Positions 47,493-58,046 of a DNA stretch of 64,000 bases are shown here, one piece after another. The translations under genes were made by a program, and so were the position numbers. Numbering within the stretch: position 1 is the first letter of the stretch; each line of letters begins with the position of its first letter. Source of the stretch: Acinetobacter sp. ANC 4169 (GTDB taxonomy: Bacteria; Pseudomonadota; Gammaproteobacteria; Pseudomonadales; Moraxellaceae); assembly GCF_002135355.1 (NCBI RefSeq), contig NZ_NEGE01000010.1:8287-72286 (forward strand), in the 5' to 3' direction. The notes beneath the pieces were generated by a model. It saw only the letters and a list, made by a program, of their open reading frames with translations, was not told where the DNA came from and did not search any database.

Positions 47493-48218
47493 TTATCTTG
47501 CTGATTTAATGACAGCTTTCATTTGTTGAACCGCTTGGGCTAAACCGACAAATACAGCATCGGCAATAATAGAATGACCAATATTGAGTTCATGAATTTG
47601 CGGAATTTGAGCAATCGGCGTGACATTTTCAAGGTTTAAACCATGTCCTGCATTGACCACTAAACCTTTAGATGCCGCATATTCTGCACCTTTGACAATG
47701 CGTTCTAATTCAAGCTGCTGAGCTTCTTCAGTTTCGGCATCGGCATAGGCACCTGTATGTAACTCAATGGTTGGAGCACCACAAGCCACTGCTGCATCAA
47801 TCTGGGCAAAATCGGCATCAATAAACAACGAAACCTCACAACCAATGGCAGACAGGGCCTGGGTGGCGGCTTTCACATCTTCAAAATGACCGACCACATC
47901 CAGACCACCTTCAGTGGTCACTTCCTGACGTTTTTCTGGCACAAAACAGACATGATGCGGCTTGATTTCCTTAGCAAATTCAACCATTTCAGGAGTCACT
48001 GCCATTTCCAGATTCATGTGCGTTTTGAGTACTGGACGCATGCGGCGGACATCGTCATCCTGAATATGGCGACGATCTTCACGTAAATGCAGGGTAATGC
48101 CTTCTGCACCAGCCTGTTCACAAATCAGTGCAGCATTTACCGGGTCTGGATAAGTGGTTCCGCGCGCCTGTCGCAATGTCGCCACATGGTCAATATTTAC
48201 ACCAAGCAATGCAGCCAT
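47493..48218 (-). CDS. pdxJ: pyridoxine 5'-phosphate synthase PdxJ
   Basis: 241 residues. The N-terminal [17 protein letters not shown] motif, the [21 protein letters not shown] phosphate/catalytic loop and the [17 protein letters not shown] segment mark PdxJ. It condenses 1-deoxy-D-xylulose-5-phosphate with 3-amino-2-oxopropyl phosphate to pyridoxine 5'-phosphate, the last ring-closing step of the DXP-dependent vitamin B6 route. The recO-pdxJ order is conserved in gammaproteobacteria; it starts 25 bp after the recO stop. Confidence 0.96.
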   Translation of the reverse strand: MAALLGVNIDHVATLRQARGTTYPDPVNAALICEQAGAEGITLHLREDRRHIQDDDVRRMRPVLKTHMNLEMAVTPEMVEFAKEIKPHHVCFVPEKRQEVTTEGGLDVVGHFEDVKAATQALSAIGCEVSLFIDADFAQIDAAVACGAPTIELHTGAYADAETEEAQQLELERIVKGAEYAASKGLVVNAGHGLNLENVTPIAQIPQIHELNIGHSIIADAVFVGLAQAVQQMKAVIKSAR

Positions 48219-48243
48219 AACAATTTCCTAACTAGGTTCTAAA

Positions 48244-48954
48244 TTAAGATCGAGATTGAGTATTCTGAATCCACAATTGACGGCTTTTCAGCGGTCGGTC
48301 TCCCAAAAGAGAGGTGATCATTTGCCGATACAGTTGTGACAATAATTGTAACTGCTCAGGATTAAAATCCCTACCCTTTTCATAATCACGCATCGACAGA
48401 ATTTGCTGCCCCAATAAAGTCGAGCGTGATTGTTGTGCGATGGCAATAAAACCATCGTTAAGTTGGAATATATAATGCTGGTTTTCCTGAATTTCCTGTT
48501 GATGAGCATCTACTGTAAAATCCAGTGCGTAGCCTAACTCTTCCAGCAGCACATGTTCAAACTGTCGCAAAATTTGCCTTAAAAAAAGATTGGGCTGTTC
48601 ATGCTGTGCCAATTGCTGAAGCTGTTGTAAAGTTTGATGATATTGCACAAAGGTTTGCGGCATTTCGACTTCGACCGGACATAAGCGCAGGATAATTTCA
48701 TTTAAATAGAAGCCAGAAAAGAAGGCATCGCCAAAAAAGAAAACCGGCTGATTGACAATTTCCAGCTTGGTAAAATTTTTAAGCTCAGATTTACCCGAAG
48801 CCTGCAAGCAAATGGGTTGATATTGCGGAGGTGGAGTTTGCCTTAAGATTCCATCAACGCGGCCATACTCCTGGGTAAACAGATGCACAATGTGACTGCG
48901 CTCCCGGTATTTACGATGATGGATTAAATAACCATGCAAGAGTTCATTACGCAT
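48244..48954 (-). CDS. recO: DNA repair protein RecO
   Basis: 236 residues. An N-terminal OB-fold (about 1-80, LLHGYLIHHRKYRERSHIVHLFTQEYG) precedes the helical C-terminal part. RecO anneals SSB-coated single strands and, with RecR, loads RecA at gaps in the RecFOR pathway. The zinc-binding cysteines found in some RecO proteins are absent. It lies between a small lipoprotein gene and pdxJ in the cluster that runs from lepA, the usual era-recO-pdxJ order. Confidence 0.9.
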   Translation of the reverse strand: MRNELLHGYLIHHRKYRERSHIVHLFTQEYGRVDGILRQTPPPQYQPICLQASGKSELKNFTKLEIVNQPVFFFGDAFFSGFYLNEIILRLCPVEVEMPQTFVQYHQTLQQLQQLAQHEQPNLFLRQILRQFEHVLLEELGYALDFTVDAHQQEIQENQHYIFQLNDGFIAIAQQSRSTLLGQQILSMRDYEKGRDFNPEQLQLLSQLYRQMITSLLGDRPLKSRQLWIQNTQSRS

Positions 48955-48966
48955 GACAAATTAAAT

Positions 48967-49164
48967 CTAGTCTTTGTTCTTTTTGTTATCAGTATCACCT
49001 TCTTCGTCATCCCCATCTGGAATGACTGCCCCCACAACGGCAGTGGTACCTTTGACCACGCCTTTAGTGGTTTTATAAGCCACTTTGACAGGAACCGTAA
49101 CTACCTTATAAATACAGCCTTGCAGAAACAATATACAGGTGACTACAGACAGTACTTTAATCAT
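48967..49164 (-). CDS. small lipoprotein (NF038104-like)
   Basis: 65 residues from ATG 49164. An ATG five codons earlier would place the AAAGGA ribosome-binding site inside the coding sequence, so the later start is preferred. The signal peptide (MIKVLSVVTCILFLQGC) ends in a lipobox with LQGC. The mature lipoprotein is short: a central VAYKTTKGVVKGTTAVVGAVIP stretch and an acidic tail GDDEEGDTDNKKNKD. I recall a family NF038104 with this layout in Acinetobacter, from memory. Inserted between era and recO, which are adjacent in most relatives. Function unknown. Confidence 0.65.
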   Translation of the reverse strand: MIKVLSVVTCILFLQGCIYKVVTVPVKVAYKTTKGVVKGTTAVVGAVIPDGDDEEGDTDNKKNKD

Positions 49165-49194
49165 TACAGTTCCTTTCAAGTGTAAACTTAGATC

Positions 49195-50223
49195 TTAGAT
49201 ATCACTATAACCTAAGCTTTTTAGTGCACGTTCATCATCAGACCATCCGCCTTTGACTTTCACCCAAAGGGTCAGCATGATTTTTTGTTCGAACATTTTT
49301 TCCATATCGGTACGGGCATCCATACCAATTTTCTTCAATTTTGAACCTTTTTCACCAATCACGATCGCCTTTTGCCCTGGACGATCAACAAAAATAGTCG
49401 CATCGATATAGGTACAGGCTGCTTTCGGACGACCAGTTTTCGCATTAATCGTCGCTTCTTCAGTCTTGAATGATTCAATTTGCACAGTTAAATCATAAGG
49501 CAACTCTTCACCTAACTGACGCATGATTTTTTCACGAATCACTTCAGAAGCCAGGAAACGTTCTGAACGGTCGGTAATTTGATCCAGTGAATAAAGCGGT
49601 GGCTGGAACGGCAAATATTTTTCAATGGTATTACGTAGATGCTCAAGGTTGGCACCACGTAAAGCCGATACAGGAACAATCTCGGCAAAGTTCATCAATT
49701 TTGCACGTTCCTGAATTAATGGAAGTGCCTGATTTTTGTTCTCAAAAGTATCTAACTTGTTGATGACCAGGATCACCGGCATTTCTGCATTTTTCAGCTT
49801 TTCCAGTACAAGCTCATCGTTTTGCGTCCACTTTTGCGCATCCACAACGAACAGCACCAGATTGACATCGCGAAGTGCAGAATGTGCAGCACGGTTCATC
49901 ATTTTATTGATGGCACGTACTTCTTTTTTATGCATTCCCGGCGTATCGACAAACACTGCCTGAGATTTTTCACGGCTATCAATCCCGACAATCTTATGAC
50001 GCGTAGTTTGTGGTTTACGTGAAGTGATTGAAAGTTTTTGACCCAGCAAATGGTTCATCAATGTCGATTTACCCACATTCGGGCGTCCCACAATAGCGAC
50101 AAAACCACTTTTAAAATCAGAAGGAATGGTGGTTCCTTGTGCACTAAAGAATTGATTAATTAAATCGTTACCGCTCTCTTGCGGCTCGTGATCAGCATCG
50201 ATGTGATCGGAATGAGTAGTCAT
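49195..50223 (-). CDS. era: GTPase Era
   Basis: 342 residues. The GTPase domain begins with G1 GRPNVGKST (46-54), followed by G3 DTPGMH and G4 NKLD. The C-terminal KH domain carries IVIGEKGSKLKKIGMDAR. Some 38 polar residues (TTHSDHIDADHEPQESG) precede the G domain, longer than E. coli Era. Era binds the 3' end of 16S rRNA and helps assemble the 30S subunit. Its start overlaps the rnc stop region by a single base, so the two are coupled as in most proteobacteria. Confidence 0.95.
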   Translation of the reverse strand: MTTHSDHIDADHEPQESGNDLINQFFSAQGTTIPSDFKSGFVAIVGRPNVGKSTLMNHLLGQKLSITSRKPQTTRHKIVGIDSREKSQAVFVDTPGMHKKEVRAINKMMNRAAHSALRDVNLVLFVVDAQKWTQNDELVLEKLKNAEMPVILVINKLDTFENKNQALPLIQERAKLMNFAEIVPVSALRGANLEHLRNTIEKYLPFQPPLYSLDQITDRSERFLASEVIREKIMRQLGEELPYDLTVQIESFKTEEATINAKTGRPKAACTYIDATIFVDRPGQKAIVIGEKGSKLKKIGMDARTDMEKMFEQKIMLTLWVKVKGGWSDDERALKSLGYSDI

Positions 50224-50921
50224 TAAGACTTTTGCTCCAATTGTTTTAAAATATCTGCCGCAACTGCCTGTTCAGCAAAGCGACGACTTGAACCCTCACC
50301 ATACAACACAGGCAAGCCCTCAATAATACATTCCACCTTGAAATGCTGATTGGGAGCATCACCTTGAATATCCACTACATCGTAAACAGGGAGAGGTTTT
50401 TTACGTGCCTGCAAATATTCCTGTAAGCGTGATTTAGGATCTTTGAGTTGGTCTGTAGGCTCGATATGGTCTAAATATGGGATGTACCATTTCAATACAA
50501 TGTCTTGTAACACTTTTAAATCATTACAATCGACATAAATTGCACCAATAATCGCTTCTACAGTATCAGCAAGAATAGATTCCCGATGATGTCCACCCGA
50601 TTTCAACTCACCCGTGCTCAGAATTAAACATGGGCCGAGCTTCAAATCGTTTGCAATTTTGCCTAATGCTTCTTGACGCACCAATGTGGCACGCATACGC
50701 GTTAAACGCCCTTCATTTTCATGAGGGTAGGCTTGATACAAATAATGGGCAATGATCATCCCTAACAATGAATCGCCTAGAAACTCCAGACGCTCATAGT
50801 TAGTTTTGTGACTAACCGATCGGTGTGTCAGTGCAAGCTGCAATAATTCAGGTTGTTTGAACTGATAACCGATACGGTGGACTAAGCGCATATCACTTAG
50901 TTTGGGTTGACCTTTGATCAA
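50223..50921 (-). CDS. rnc: ribonuclease III
   Basis: 232 residues from a TTG start. The signature ERLEFLGDS (43-51) holds catalytic acidic residues, followed by the second acidic site in ADTVEAIIGAIY. The C-terminal dsRBD (about 155-228) contains DPKSRLQEYLQARKKPLPVYDVV. The TTG start overlaps the DUF4845 gene by 29 bases; an ATG ten codons later (50891) is an alternative, but the longer form matches the Acinetobacter orthologue I remember. RNase III cuts double-stranded RNA in rRNA precursors and many mRNAs. Second-to-last partner of the lepB-rnc-era core. Confidence 0.93.
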   Translation of the reverse strand: MIKGQPKLSDMRLVHRIGYQFKQPELLQLALTHRSVSHKTNYERLEFLGDSLLGMIIAHYLYQAYPHENEGRLTRMRATLVRQEALGKIANDLKLGPCLILSTGELKSGGHHRESILADTVEAIIGAIYVDCNDLKVLQDIVLKWYIPYLDHIEPTDQLKDPKSRLQEYLQARKKPLPVYDVVDIQGDAPNQHFKVECIIEGLPVLYGEGSSRRFAEQAVAADILKQLEQKS

Positions 50922-51267
50922 AACTTTTCTCGAACTTTAACACTAAATCTATATTGAGTAAGAAAGGCTTTCTTATCTCATACTCTTTTTTCACTTCCAG
51001 ACCGTCAACGTTCACTACTTTCGCAATTTCATCAAATTTAAGATCACGCACATTATTCATGTCCAAACGTTGACTCATCTGGCTTGAGAATTTTGAAGGA
51101 GCAGTATTGGCCGGACTACTTTGCAGCAACTCCACGATTTGGCTATCTACTACTCGATCATCCCAATACGGTCCCCAAACAGCAATTGCAATTTTTGCTA
51201 AAAAAGCAAACCCAATAATTGCAATTAAAATCGCAATATACGATGCCCCTTGTTGATTTTTACGCAT
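50893..51267 (-). CDS. DUF4845 single-pass membrane protein
   Basis: 124 residues. A type-IV-pilin-like N-terminus (MRKNQQGASYIAILIAIIGFAFLAKIA) is a membrane anchor: a polar start, then one hydrophobic helix. The rest (about 30-124) is soluble and contains WGPYWDDRVVDSQIVELLQ and KPFLLNIDLVLKFEKSF. DUF4845 genes are almost always found between lepB and rnc; function unknown. Its end overlaps the rnc start by 29 bases, which suggests coupled translation. Confidence 0.85.
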   Translation of the reverse strand: MRKNQQGASYIAILIAIIGFAFLAKIAIAVWGPYWDDRVVDSQIVELLQSSPANTAPSKFSSQMSQRLDMNNVRDLKFDEIAKVVNVDGLEVKKEYEIRKPFLLNIDLVLKFEKSFDQRSTQTK

Positions 51268-51289
51268 TTGTTATTTTTTCCAATTATGC

Positions 51290-52117
51290 TTAATCAATTA
51301 CACCGTTGCGGTTAAACGACGGTAATTTAAATCCAGGTTCTTTATGCATCCACTTATAGAATGCACGACCTGTTAGGTTTTCCTCTGGTACAAAGCCCCA
51401 AAAACGACTGTCAGCACTTTGATCGCGGTTATCACCCATCGCGAAGTAATGACCTTTAGGAACTTTGACTTCCCAATATAAACCATTTTCAGATGAATAT
51501 TTACCATTTTCAACATAGTTAATAAATGGTGCCTGACGTGCAACGTTTACACCTTCAAGCTCACGCATCTTAAAGGTATGCTTACCTAACGTTTCCTGAT
51601 GATAAATTGAAGTCGGTGTATCCAGAATATCTTTTTCGCGACTAAATTCCACCGGAACTTTCGCCACTTTTTGTCCATTAATACTCAGTTGTCCATGATC
51701 ATAAACAATGTGATCACCTGGCAAGCCAACTACACGTTTAATATAACTGATGGTCGGTTGTGGCGGATAACGGAACACGATCACGTCACCACGTTCTGGT
51801 TCACCCACGTCAATGACTTTGGTATTCACAATTGGCAAGCGAATACCATAGTTAAATTTGTTGACCAAAATAAAATCACCAGTTTCTAAAGTCGGAACCA
51901 TAGAATCGGAAGGAATATTAAACGGTTCATACAGGAATGAACGTAGCACCAGAACCACTGCCAGAACTGGCCAGAAGTCATATGCCCAGGTGATGATGAA
52001 ATTTTCATTACCCTTGCCTAGCGTTTGTCTTTGTTTAAATACAAACTTATCCAGTAGCCACACCAAAAAGAAAATCAGTGTGACGGGTACAAGGATTAAA
52101 TTAAAATCAAAATCCAT
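51290..52117 (-). CDS. lepB: signal peptidase I LepB
   Basis: 275 residues. Two N-terminal membrane helices (about 5-24 and 46-64) are followed by the catalytic domain. The catalytic serine is S72 in PSDSMVPTLETGD and the general-base lysine lies in ISYIKRVVGLPGD. MGDNRDQSADSR near the C-terminus is the conserved box E. LepB removes Sec and Tat signal peptides on the periplasmic face. It lies 20 bp downstream of lepA and is co-transcribed. Confidence 0.95.
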   Translation of the reverse strand: MDFDFNLILVPVTLIFFLVWLLDKFVFKQRQTLGKGNENFIITWAYDFWPVLAVVLVLRSFLYEPFNIPSDSMVPTLETGDFILVNKFNYGIRLPIVNTKVIDVGEPERGDVIVFRYPPQPTISYIKRVVGLPGDHIVYDHGQLSINGQKVAKVPVEFSREKDILDTPTSIYHQETLGKHTFKMRELEGVNVARQAPFINYVENGKYSSENGLYWEVKVPKGHYFAMGDNRDQSADSRFWGFVPEENLTGRAFYKWMHKEPGFKLPSFNRNGVID

Positions 52118-52137
52118 GAGCTAAATGACCTCTTTTA

Positions 52138-53955
52138 TTATCTTTCTACTTTTAACACGGCAAGGAACGCTTCTTGTGGGATTTCAACACTACCCACCTG
52201 CTTCATACGTTTCTTACCTTCTTTTTGTTTCGACAGAAGTTTTTTCTTACGCGACACGTCACCACCATAACATTTTGCCAATACGTTTTTACGCATCGCT
52301 TTTACAGTAGAACGGGCAATAATTTGCGCCCCAATGGCAGCCTGAATGGCCACATCAAACATTTGACGCGGAATCAGGTCTTTCATTTTTTCAACCAGTG
52401 CAATACCACGATGGCGTGCATCCTGACGGTGACAGATCATTGCTAAAGCATCGACTTTATCACCATTAATTAACACATCCACCTTAACCAGAGATGAACT
52501 CTCAAAACGGACAAAGTTATAATCGAGTGATGCAAAACCGCGTGAACATGATTTCAATTTATCAAAGAAATCCATCACTACTTCAGCCATTGGAATTTCA
52601 AAAGTAATCGAAACCTGATTGGCCATAAACTTCATGTCTTTTTGCACACCACGGCGCTCTACACATAAAGTCATCACATTACCCAGATATTCCTGAGGAA
52701 CCAGGATATGACATTCGGCAATCGGTTCACGTAAATCTTCAACCGTTGAACCATCAGGCATTTTTGATGGACTGTCGATGTATATCGTTTCGCCATTCTT
52801 CATCACCGCTTCATAAATTACGGTTGGTGCAGAAGAAATGAGGTCAAGATCGTACTCACGCTCTAAACGCTCTTGTACGATTTCCATATGTAGCATACCC
52901 AAGAAGCCACAGCGGAAACCAAAACCTAATGCATCTGAACTTTCTGGTTCAAAGAATAAGGCAGAGTCGTTGATTTGCAGCTTATGCAATGCTTCACGGA
53001 ACGGTTCAAAATCACTTGAATCAATCGGGAACAAACCGGCATAGACCTGCGGTTTGACCTTTTTAAAACCTGGCAAGATTGCCACGTCTGGTGTAGTCGC
53101 AAGGGTGATTGTATCGCCCACTGGCGCACCAAAAATATCTTTGATCCCTGCAATGATAAAGCCTACTTCACCAGCTTCAAGCATGCCTGTTTCAGTATGT
53201 TTAGGATTGAAGATACCCACTGAGGTAATGATGTGCGATTGACCTGTTGATTTAATCAACATTTTATCGCCCTTACGCACACGTCCCTGTTTGATACGCA
53301 CCAAAGACACAACGCCTAGATAATTATCAAACCATGAGTCAATAATTAGAGCTTGTAGCGGTGCATCACGGTCACCTGTAGGCGCAGGAATAACATTGAC
53401 CAGAGTTTCAAGCACCCCTTCAATGCCTAGGCCAGTTTTCGCTGAACAGGTTGGGGCTTCAGTCGCTTCAATCCCGATAATGTCTTCAATTTCCTGAATC
53501 ACACGCTCAGGTTCAGCCTGCGGTAAATCAATTTTATTGAGTACAGGGAGTACTTCCAGTCCTTGTTCAATGGCGGTATAGCAGTTTGCAACCGACTGCG
53601 CTTCCACTCCTTGTGCCGCGTCGACAACCAAAAGAGCGCCTTCACATGCCGCAAGCGAACGTGATACTTCGTAGGAAAAGTCCACGTGTCCTGGTGTGTC
53701 AATAAAGTTTAATTGGTATTCTTGACCATTCGGATGGGTATAGTACAACGTCACCGATGCCGCTTTAATGGTAATACCACGCTCACGTTCCAGTTCCATA
53801 GAATCCAGAACCTGAGCCTGCATTTCGCGATCTTGCAAACCACCACAGGTTTGAATAAAGCGATCCGCCAGTGTCGATTTACCATGATCGATATGCGCAA
53901 TAATCGAAAAGTTACGAATGTTTTTAATATCAACAGATTTTTTAGCTTGCGCCAT
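52138..53955 (-). CDS. lepA: elongation factor 4 LepA
   Basis: 605 residues, full-length translational GTPase. G1 is AHIDHGKST (20-28), G2 [12 protein letters not shown]3 DTPGHVDF and G4 NKIDL. The EF-G-like domains II, III and V and the LepA-specific C-terminal domain are present ([19 protein letters not shown] at the end, basic). LepA acts in translation initiation or on stalled ribosomes; loss has mild phenotypes. First gene of the cluster on the minus strand. A hairpin in its leader (GCCATGCA/TGCATGGC at 53978-54005) may affect its expression. Confidence 0.96.
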   Translation of the reverse strand: MAQAKKSVDIKNIRNFSIIAHIDHGKSTLADRFIQTCGGLQDREMQAQVLDSMELERERGITIKAASVTLYYTHPNGQEYQLNFIDTPGHVDFSYEVSRSLAACEGALLVVDAAQGVEAQSVANCYTAIEQGLEVLPVLNKIDLPQAEPERVIQEIEDIIGIEATEAPTCSAKTGLGIEGVLETLVNVIPAPTGDRDAPLQALIIDSWFDNYLGVVSLVRIKQGRVRKGDKMLIKSTGQSHIITSVGIFNPKHTETGMLEAGEVGFIIAGIKDIFGAPVGDTITLATTPDVAILPGFKKVKPQVYAGLFPIDSSDFEPFREALHKLQINDSALFFEPESSDALGFGFRCGFLGMLHMEIVQERLEREYDLDLISSAPTVIYEAVMKNGETIYIDSPSKMPDGSTVEDLREPIAECHILVPQEYLGNVMTLCVERRGVQKDMKFMANQVSITFEIPMAEVVMDFFDKLKSCSRGFASLDYNFVRFESSSLVKVDVLINGDKVDALAMICHRQDARHRGIALVEKMKDLIPRQMFDVAIQAAIGAQIIARSTVKAMRKNVLAKCYGGDVSRKKKLLSKQKEGKKRMKQVGSVEIPQEAFLAVLKVER

Positions 53956-53977
53956 GGGCTACCTTGAGAAAAAACAC

Positions 53978-54005
53978 GCCATGCAACCAATAATTAATGC
54001 ATGGC
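53978..54005 (-). promoter_or_regulatory. 8-bp hairpin in the lepA leader
   Basis: GCCATGCA (53978-53985) is perfectly complementary to TGCATGGC (53998-54005). It lies 23-50 bases upstream of the lepA start codon, between promoter and ribosome-binding site. No T-run follows, so it is not a simple terminator. Confidence 0.45.
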
Positions 54006-54128
54006 AAAAGCCGAATAGAAATTGCGTAGGATTATAGCAGATGGATTTTTCAATGTATTCTAAATAATGAACTCCTTTTTCGCTTTGTGCAGTCATTTTC
54101 AAAGCAAAGCTGGGTTGAACTCATTTAT

Positions 54129-54590
54129 TCAGTTTGAAGCAATTACATCGTATTGGCTAAAATCTAGCGGATTCACCTGTTCCGATATAGGCTGATAAGC
54201 TTGAATAAACGTCGGTGACATGCGTTTTGGCCGACCTGAAGCAATTTCCACACAGGCCCATTTGGTATTTCCCATAAACAGAACCGCTTGGTCGTACGGA
54301 CGGTAAAACACATATTGGCGAAAAGAATACAAGGCATTGATATCATCCAGCCAGGTACGCAAGATAATCTTTTCGCCTGCAAATGCCGCTTTACGATATT
54401 GCACATGATGCTCTACTGCGACCATGGCATGTTTCAGCTCCAGATATTCATTCAAGCCTAAACCTACGGCATCAATATGTGCAGTGGCGACATCCTGCAT
54501 CCAGTGCATATACACCACATTATTCACGTGTCCCAAACGGTCAATATCTTTTGCTTGAACGGTCATTTCCAAATCAAAAACTGTGCTCAT
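54129..54590 (-). CDS. acyl-CoA thioesterase, 4HBT hotdog family
   Basis: 153 residues with a single hotdog fold. DIDRLGHVNNVVYMHWMQD carries the family D-x-x-G-H-V-N-N motif with the catalytic Asp. Later YRKAAFAGEKIILRTWL and YRPYDQAVLFMGNTKWACVE form the core strands. Members hydrolyse acyl-CoA or 4-hydroxybenzoyl-CoA thioesters in the cytoplasm; the chain preference here is unknown. Monocistronic between lepA and degP on the same strand. Confidence 0.85.
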   Translation of the reverse strand: MSTVFDLEMTVQAKDIDRLGHVNNVVYMHWMQDVATAHIDAVGLGLNEYLELKHAMVAVEHHVQYRKAAFAGEKIILRTWLDDINALYSFRQYVFYRPYDQAVLFMGNTKWACVEIASGRPKRMSPTFIQAYQPISEQVNPLDFSQYDVIASN

Positions 54591-54680
54591 ATATTCTTTA
54601 AACCCTTACTCATTGCAAAAATTTCGTTCAAGGAAATACAGTCTACGTAATTTTGGATTACAGTAAAATTGCAAAATATA

Positions 54681-54710
54681 AAAAAACCACTCATCTATAG
54701 AGTGGTTTTT
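54681..54710 (-). terminator. intrinsic terminator of degP
   Basis: AAAAAACCACT (54681-54691) pairs with AGTGGTTTTT (54701-54710); the T-run reads on the minus strand just past the degP stop. Confidence 0.8.
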
Positions 54711-54727
54711 CATTTGATGGATCAATG

Positions 54728-56110
54728 CTATTCAATACGCATACCTAGAATTGCGCGTTGATCTTGGCGAATAATGGAAACACGTGCAATCGAACCTTTT
54801 TTCAATTCAGATGCAGATTTAACGAATTCTTCACTATTCAAAATCGTTTTATTATTCACCTGAGTAATAATATCGCCCGCCATTAAGCGAGATTGTGAAG
54901 CAATTCCACCGCGCTTAACTTCCTGTACCAGAATGCCGCCTTTCAGATCCAGTTGCTTTTGCTCATTCGCGGTTAAATTACGAATTGTTATACCTAAAAC
55001 GGGACCTTTATTTTGTGCTGCTTGTTCAGCCTGTGCCGGTGTATCATCCGGCGCAGTGGTCAAAGTTGCCGAGATATTACGGGTTTTATCATCGCGTAAA
55101 ACTTGCAATTGAATGTTCTGATTTGGTGTAGTTCGGTTTAAGTAATTAAGCAAATCCGAAGTTCTTGAAATGGGTGAGCCATTATATTTCAGGATCACAT
55201 CGCCCGACTTAAAGCCTGCTTTGGCTGCGGGTGAGTTTGGTGCTACCTGTGTGACCAGTGAACCTTCAGGTTTGGACAGGTTATACGATTCTGCCAGATT
55301 GCGATCGATATCTTGCAACATGACACCCAAATAAGAACGAGTCACCTTGCCATTCTTTTTCAACTGCTCTGCCACGTCCATGGCTACATCAATAGGAATG
55401 GAAAATGACAAGCCCATATATCCGCCAGTGCCACTAAAGATCCGTGAGTTTACCCCAACCACTTCACCGTTCTGGTTAAACAAAGGACCGCCTGAGTTAC
55501 CCGGGTTTAACGCCACATCGGTTTGAATAAATGGCACTGAGGTTTCCCCCATCATATTACGCATTTTCGCACTGACAATACCGGCAGATGCAGAATAGTC
55601 AAAACCGAAAGGTGAACCGATGGCCAGTACCGGCTCACCGACTTTGAGCCGGTCTACATTTCCGGTACGTAATTCAGGGAAATTGGAACCACTGACTTTT
55701 AGTAATGCCACATCGGTACGTGCATCGCTTCCGACCACTGTGGCATCAATTTCACGGCGGTCATTTAGCATGATGGTGACTTTAGAAGCATCTTCAATCA
55801 CATGGTGATTGGTTAATAGATAACCATCCTTACTAATAAAGAATGCACTACCATAAGCGGTTTTATCCTGCTGATTCTGTTGCTGCGGAACAATCACTTG
55901 ATTGCCAAAAAAACGTTTTAAAATTTCAGGGATCTGTTGTTGTATCAGTTCTTCCTGAGTCATTTTTTTGACGACATTTACACTGACCACCGCCGGACTG
56001 ACTTGTTCAACCAGATTAGAAAAGTCTACCGAAGAAGCTGCTTGTGTTTGCATGGCCGCCATTGTAAATACAGCAGCATACATTCCTTTTTTTATATCGC
56101 GATTGTTCAT
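54728..56110 (-). CDS. DegP/HtrA-type periplasmic serine protease
   Basis: 460 residues from ATG 56110; an ATG six codons earlier would enclose the CAGG ribosome-binding site. A signal peptide (GMYAAVFTMAAMQTQA) is followed by a trypsin-like domain with catalytic His (TNHHVIEDA), Asp (ARTDVALLKV) and Ser (NPGNSGGPLF), all intact. Two PDZ domains follow (about 265-355 and 370-455; SYLGVMLQDI, GPVLGITIRNL). This is the Do family (DegP/DegQ/MucD), which degrades or refolds damaged envelope proteins. Whether it corresponds to DegP or DegQ cannot be decided. It is not next to rseA/rseB genes. Confidence 0.9.
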   Translation of the reverse strand: MNNRDIKKGMYAAVFTMAAMQTQAASSVDFSNLVEQVSPAVVSVNVVKKMTQEELIQQQIPEILKRFFGNQVIVPQQQNQQDKTAYGSAFFISKDGYLLTNHHVIEDASKVTIMLNDRREIDATVVGSDARTDVALLKVSGSNFPELRTGNVDRLKVGEPVLAIGSPFGFDYSASAGIVSAKMRNMMGETSVPFIQTDVALNPGNSGGPLFNQNGEVVGVNSRIFSGTGGYMGLSFSIPIDVAMDVAEQLKKNGKVTRSYLGVMLQDIDRNLAESYNLSKPEGSLVTQVAPNSPAAKAGFKSGDVILKYNGSPISRTSDLLNYLNRTTPNQNIQLQVLRDDKTRNISATLTTAPDDTPAQAEQAAQNKGPVLGITIRNLTANEQKQLDLKGGILVQEVKRGGIASQSRLMAGDIITQVNNKTILNSEEFVKSASELKKGSIARVSIIRQDQRAILGMRIE

Positions 56111-56337
56111 ATAAAGCCTGCACTCCATTCATTATAAGTATGCATAGACAGTATTTAGCATAAAATATATCTGTCTTGGGTAATAATATGTTTGGATATA
56201 TTTGTATAAACAACAACTTAAATATTTCTTAAAAGTTTGTTGCTTTATTACTTTTTCTCATCATACATTAGCATATTAGCCCTTGTCTTTTGATCAAAAA
56301 AGCGGTGTTATTAGCAAACTTTTTTTCGAATTAGCTG

Positions 56338-57981
56338 ATGGACATGTCTAATTTAAATACAACGCATCATTTTGACGTGATCATTGTGGGCAGTGGTGGC
56401 GCAGGTTTAAGTCTAGCTTTATCGCTACCCGATCATTTCAACATTGCTGTTTTGGCAAAATCGACACTTACCGATGCCAGTACCTATTTCGCTCAAGGCG
56501 GCGTTGCTGCAGTTCTGGATAAAACTGATTCCATTGCACAGCATATCGATGACACCATGATTGCCGGTGCGCAGTTATGTGAACGTGAAGCCGTCAAGCA
56601 GACTGTAGAAGGTGGCAAACCCTCGGTAGATTTTCTGTTAAAGCATGGTGTGCAATTTACCTTAGACGAACAAGAACAACTCCATCTAACCCGTGAAGGG
56701 GGTCATTCACAGCGCCGCATTATTCATGCCGCAGATGCAACAGGTCGTGCCATTTCAACCACTTTGGTACAACGCGCCCAAGAAAAATCAAACATCACCA
56801 TTTTTGAAAACTATATTGCAATTGATCTGATTAGCTCGCAAAAATTAGGCATTAGAGATCAGGACAATCGTGCCTTGGGCTTATATGCACTGGATGAAAA
56901 AACTGAAAAAGTGCATACCTTTTTAGCGCCTTCTACAGCCTTGGCTTGTGGTGGAGCCATGAAAGCCTATCTATATACCTCTAATCCGGATATTGCCACC
57001 GGTGATGGCATCGCCATGGCTTATCGTGCCGGATGCCGCGTGGCCAATATGGAATTTAACCAGTTCCATCCGACCTGTCTGTATCACCCTCAAGCCCGTT
57101 CATTTTTAATTACCGAAGCCATGCGTGGCGAAGGGGCTTATTTACGCTTGCCTGATGGTGAACGATTCATGCTGCGTTTTGATGAACGTGCTGAACTGGC
57201 ACCACGGGATATTGTGGCACGTGCCATTGACTATGAAATTAAGCGTTTAGGGATTCGTCATGTCTGGCTGGATATCACGCATAAACCGGCCGAGTTTGTC
57301 AAAGAGCACTTCCCGACCCTATATGCACGTTTACTTGAATTAGGCATCGACATTACCAAGGACATGATTCCTGTGGTTCCTGCAGCCCACTACACCTGTG
57401 GTGGCGTGGTGGTCGATGAGCATAGCCAAACCGATATTTCCGGCCTCTATGCGATTGGTGAAACCTCTTATACCGGCTTACACGGTGCTAACCGTATGGC
57501 CAGTAACTCACTTTTAGAATGTTTTGTGTATGGCATGAGTGCTGCAAAACATATTGAAAGCCAGTTTGATCGCAATTATGCCTCTCCTGATGTTCCAACC
57601 TGGGATGATTCGCAGGTCACAAATCCAGATGAGGACGTGGTGATTTTGCAAAACTGGGATGAACTGCGTCAGACCATGTGGAACTATGTCGGCATTGTGC
57701 GCACCACCAAACGTCTACAACGTGCTTTACATCGTATTGAAATGCTGAAACGGGAAATCACTGAATATTATCAGGATTACCAAGTCAGCAAAAATCTGAT
57801 TGAATTGCGTAATTTAGTTTTGGTGTCTGAGATGATTGTGCGCTGTGCCATGGAGCGCAAGGAATCGCGCGGTTTGCATTACACCCTAGATTATCCGGAG
57901 CTTGGACCTGAATTGCGTAAAACAGTACTGACTCCGCCAAACTTTCAGGTGGAAACACCGTTGGTGAATGCCGATGTTTAA
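56338..57981 (+). CDS. nadB: L-aspartate oxidase NadB
   Basis: 547 residues. FAD-binding [11 protein letters not shown] begins at residue 18, and the succinate-dehydrogenase-like fold shows [40 protein letters not shown], and [15 protein letters not shown]. NadB oxidises aspartate to iminoaspartate, the first step of NAD synthesis; quinolinate synthase NadA is not in the window. A second ATG two codons downstream is an equal start candidate. Divergent from degP with about 227 bp between them; ends in a bidirectional terminator. Confidence 0.95.
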   Translation: MDMSNLNTTHHFDVIIVGSGGAGLSLALSLPDHFNIAVLAKSTLTDASTYFAQGGVAAVLDKTDSIAQHIDDTMIAGAQLCEREAVKQTVEGGKPSVDFLLKHGVQFTLDEQEQLHLTREGGHSQRRIIHAADATGRAISTTLVQRAQEKSNITIFENYIAIDLISSQKLGIRDQDNRALGLYALDEKTEKVHTFLAPSTALACGGAMKAYLYTSNPDIATGDGIAMAYRAGCRVANMEFNQFHPTCLYHPQARSFLITEAMRGEGAYLRLPDGERFMLRFDERAELAPRDIVARAIDYEIKRLGIRHVWLDITHKPAEFVKEHFPTLYARLLELGIDITKDMIPVVPAAHYTCGGVVVDEHSQTDISGLYAIGETSYTGLHGANRMASNSLLECFVYGMSAAKHIESQFDRNYASPDVPTWDDSQVTNPDEDVVILQNWDELRQTMWNYVGIVRTTKRLQRALHRIEMLKREITEYYQDYQVSKNLIELRNLVLVSEMIVRCAMERKESRGLHYTLDYPELGPELRKTVLTPPNFQVETPLVNADV

Positions 57982-57997
57982 ACCCGTATAGTCCAAA

Positions 57998-58029
57998 TAA
58001 AAAAGCCGAACATTTTTGTTCGGTTTTTT
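57998..58029. terminator. bidirectional intrinsic terminator
   Basis: CCGAACA (58006-58012) pairs with TGTTCGG (58017-58023), extended by A/T pairs, between converging nadB and the PaaI-type gene. Confidence 0.8.
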
Positions 58030-58046
58030 AAATCTATTACATCTAT

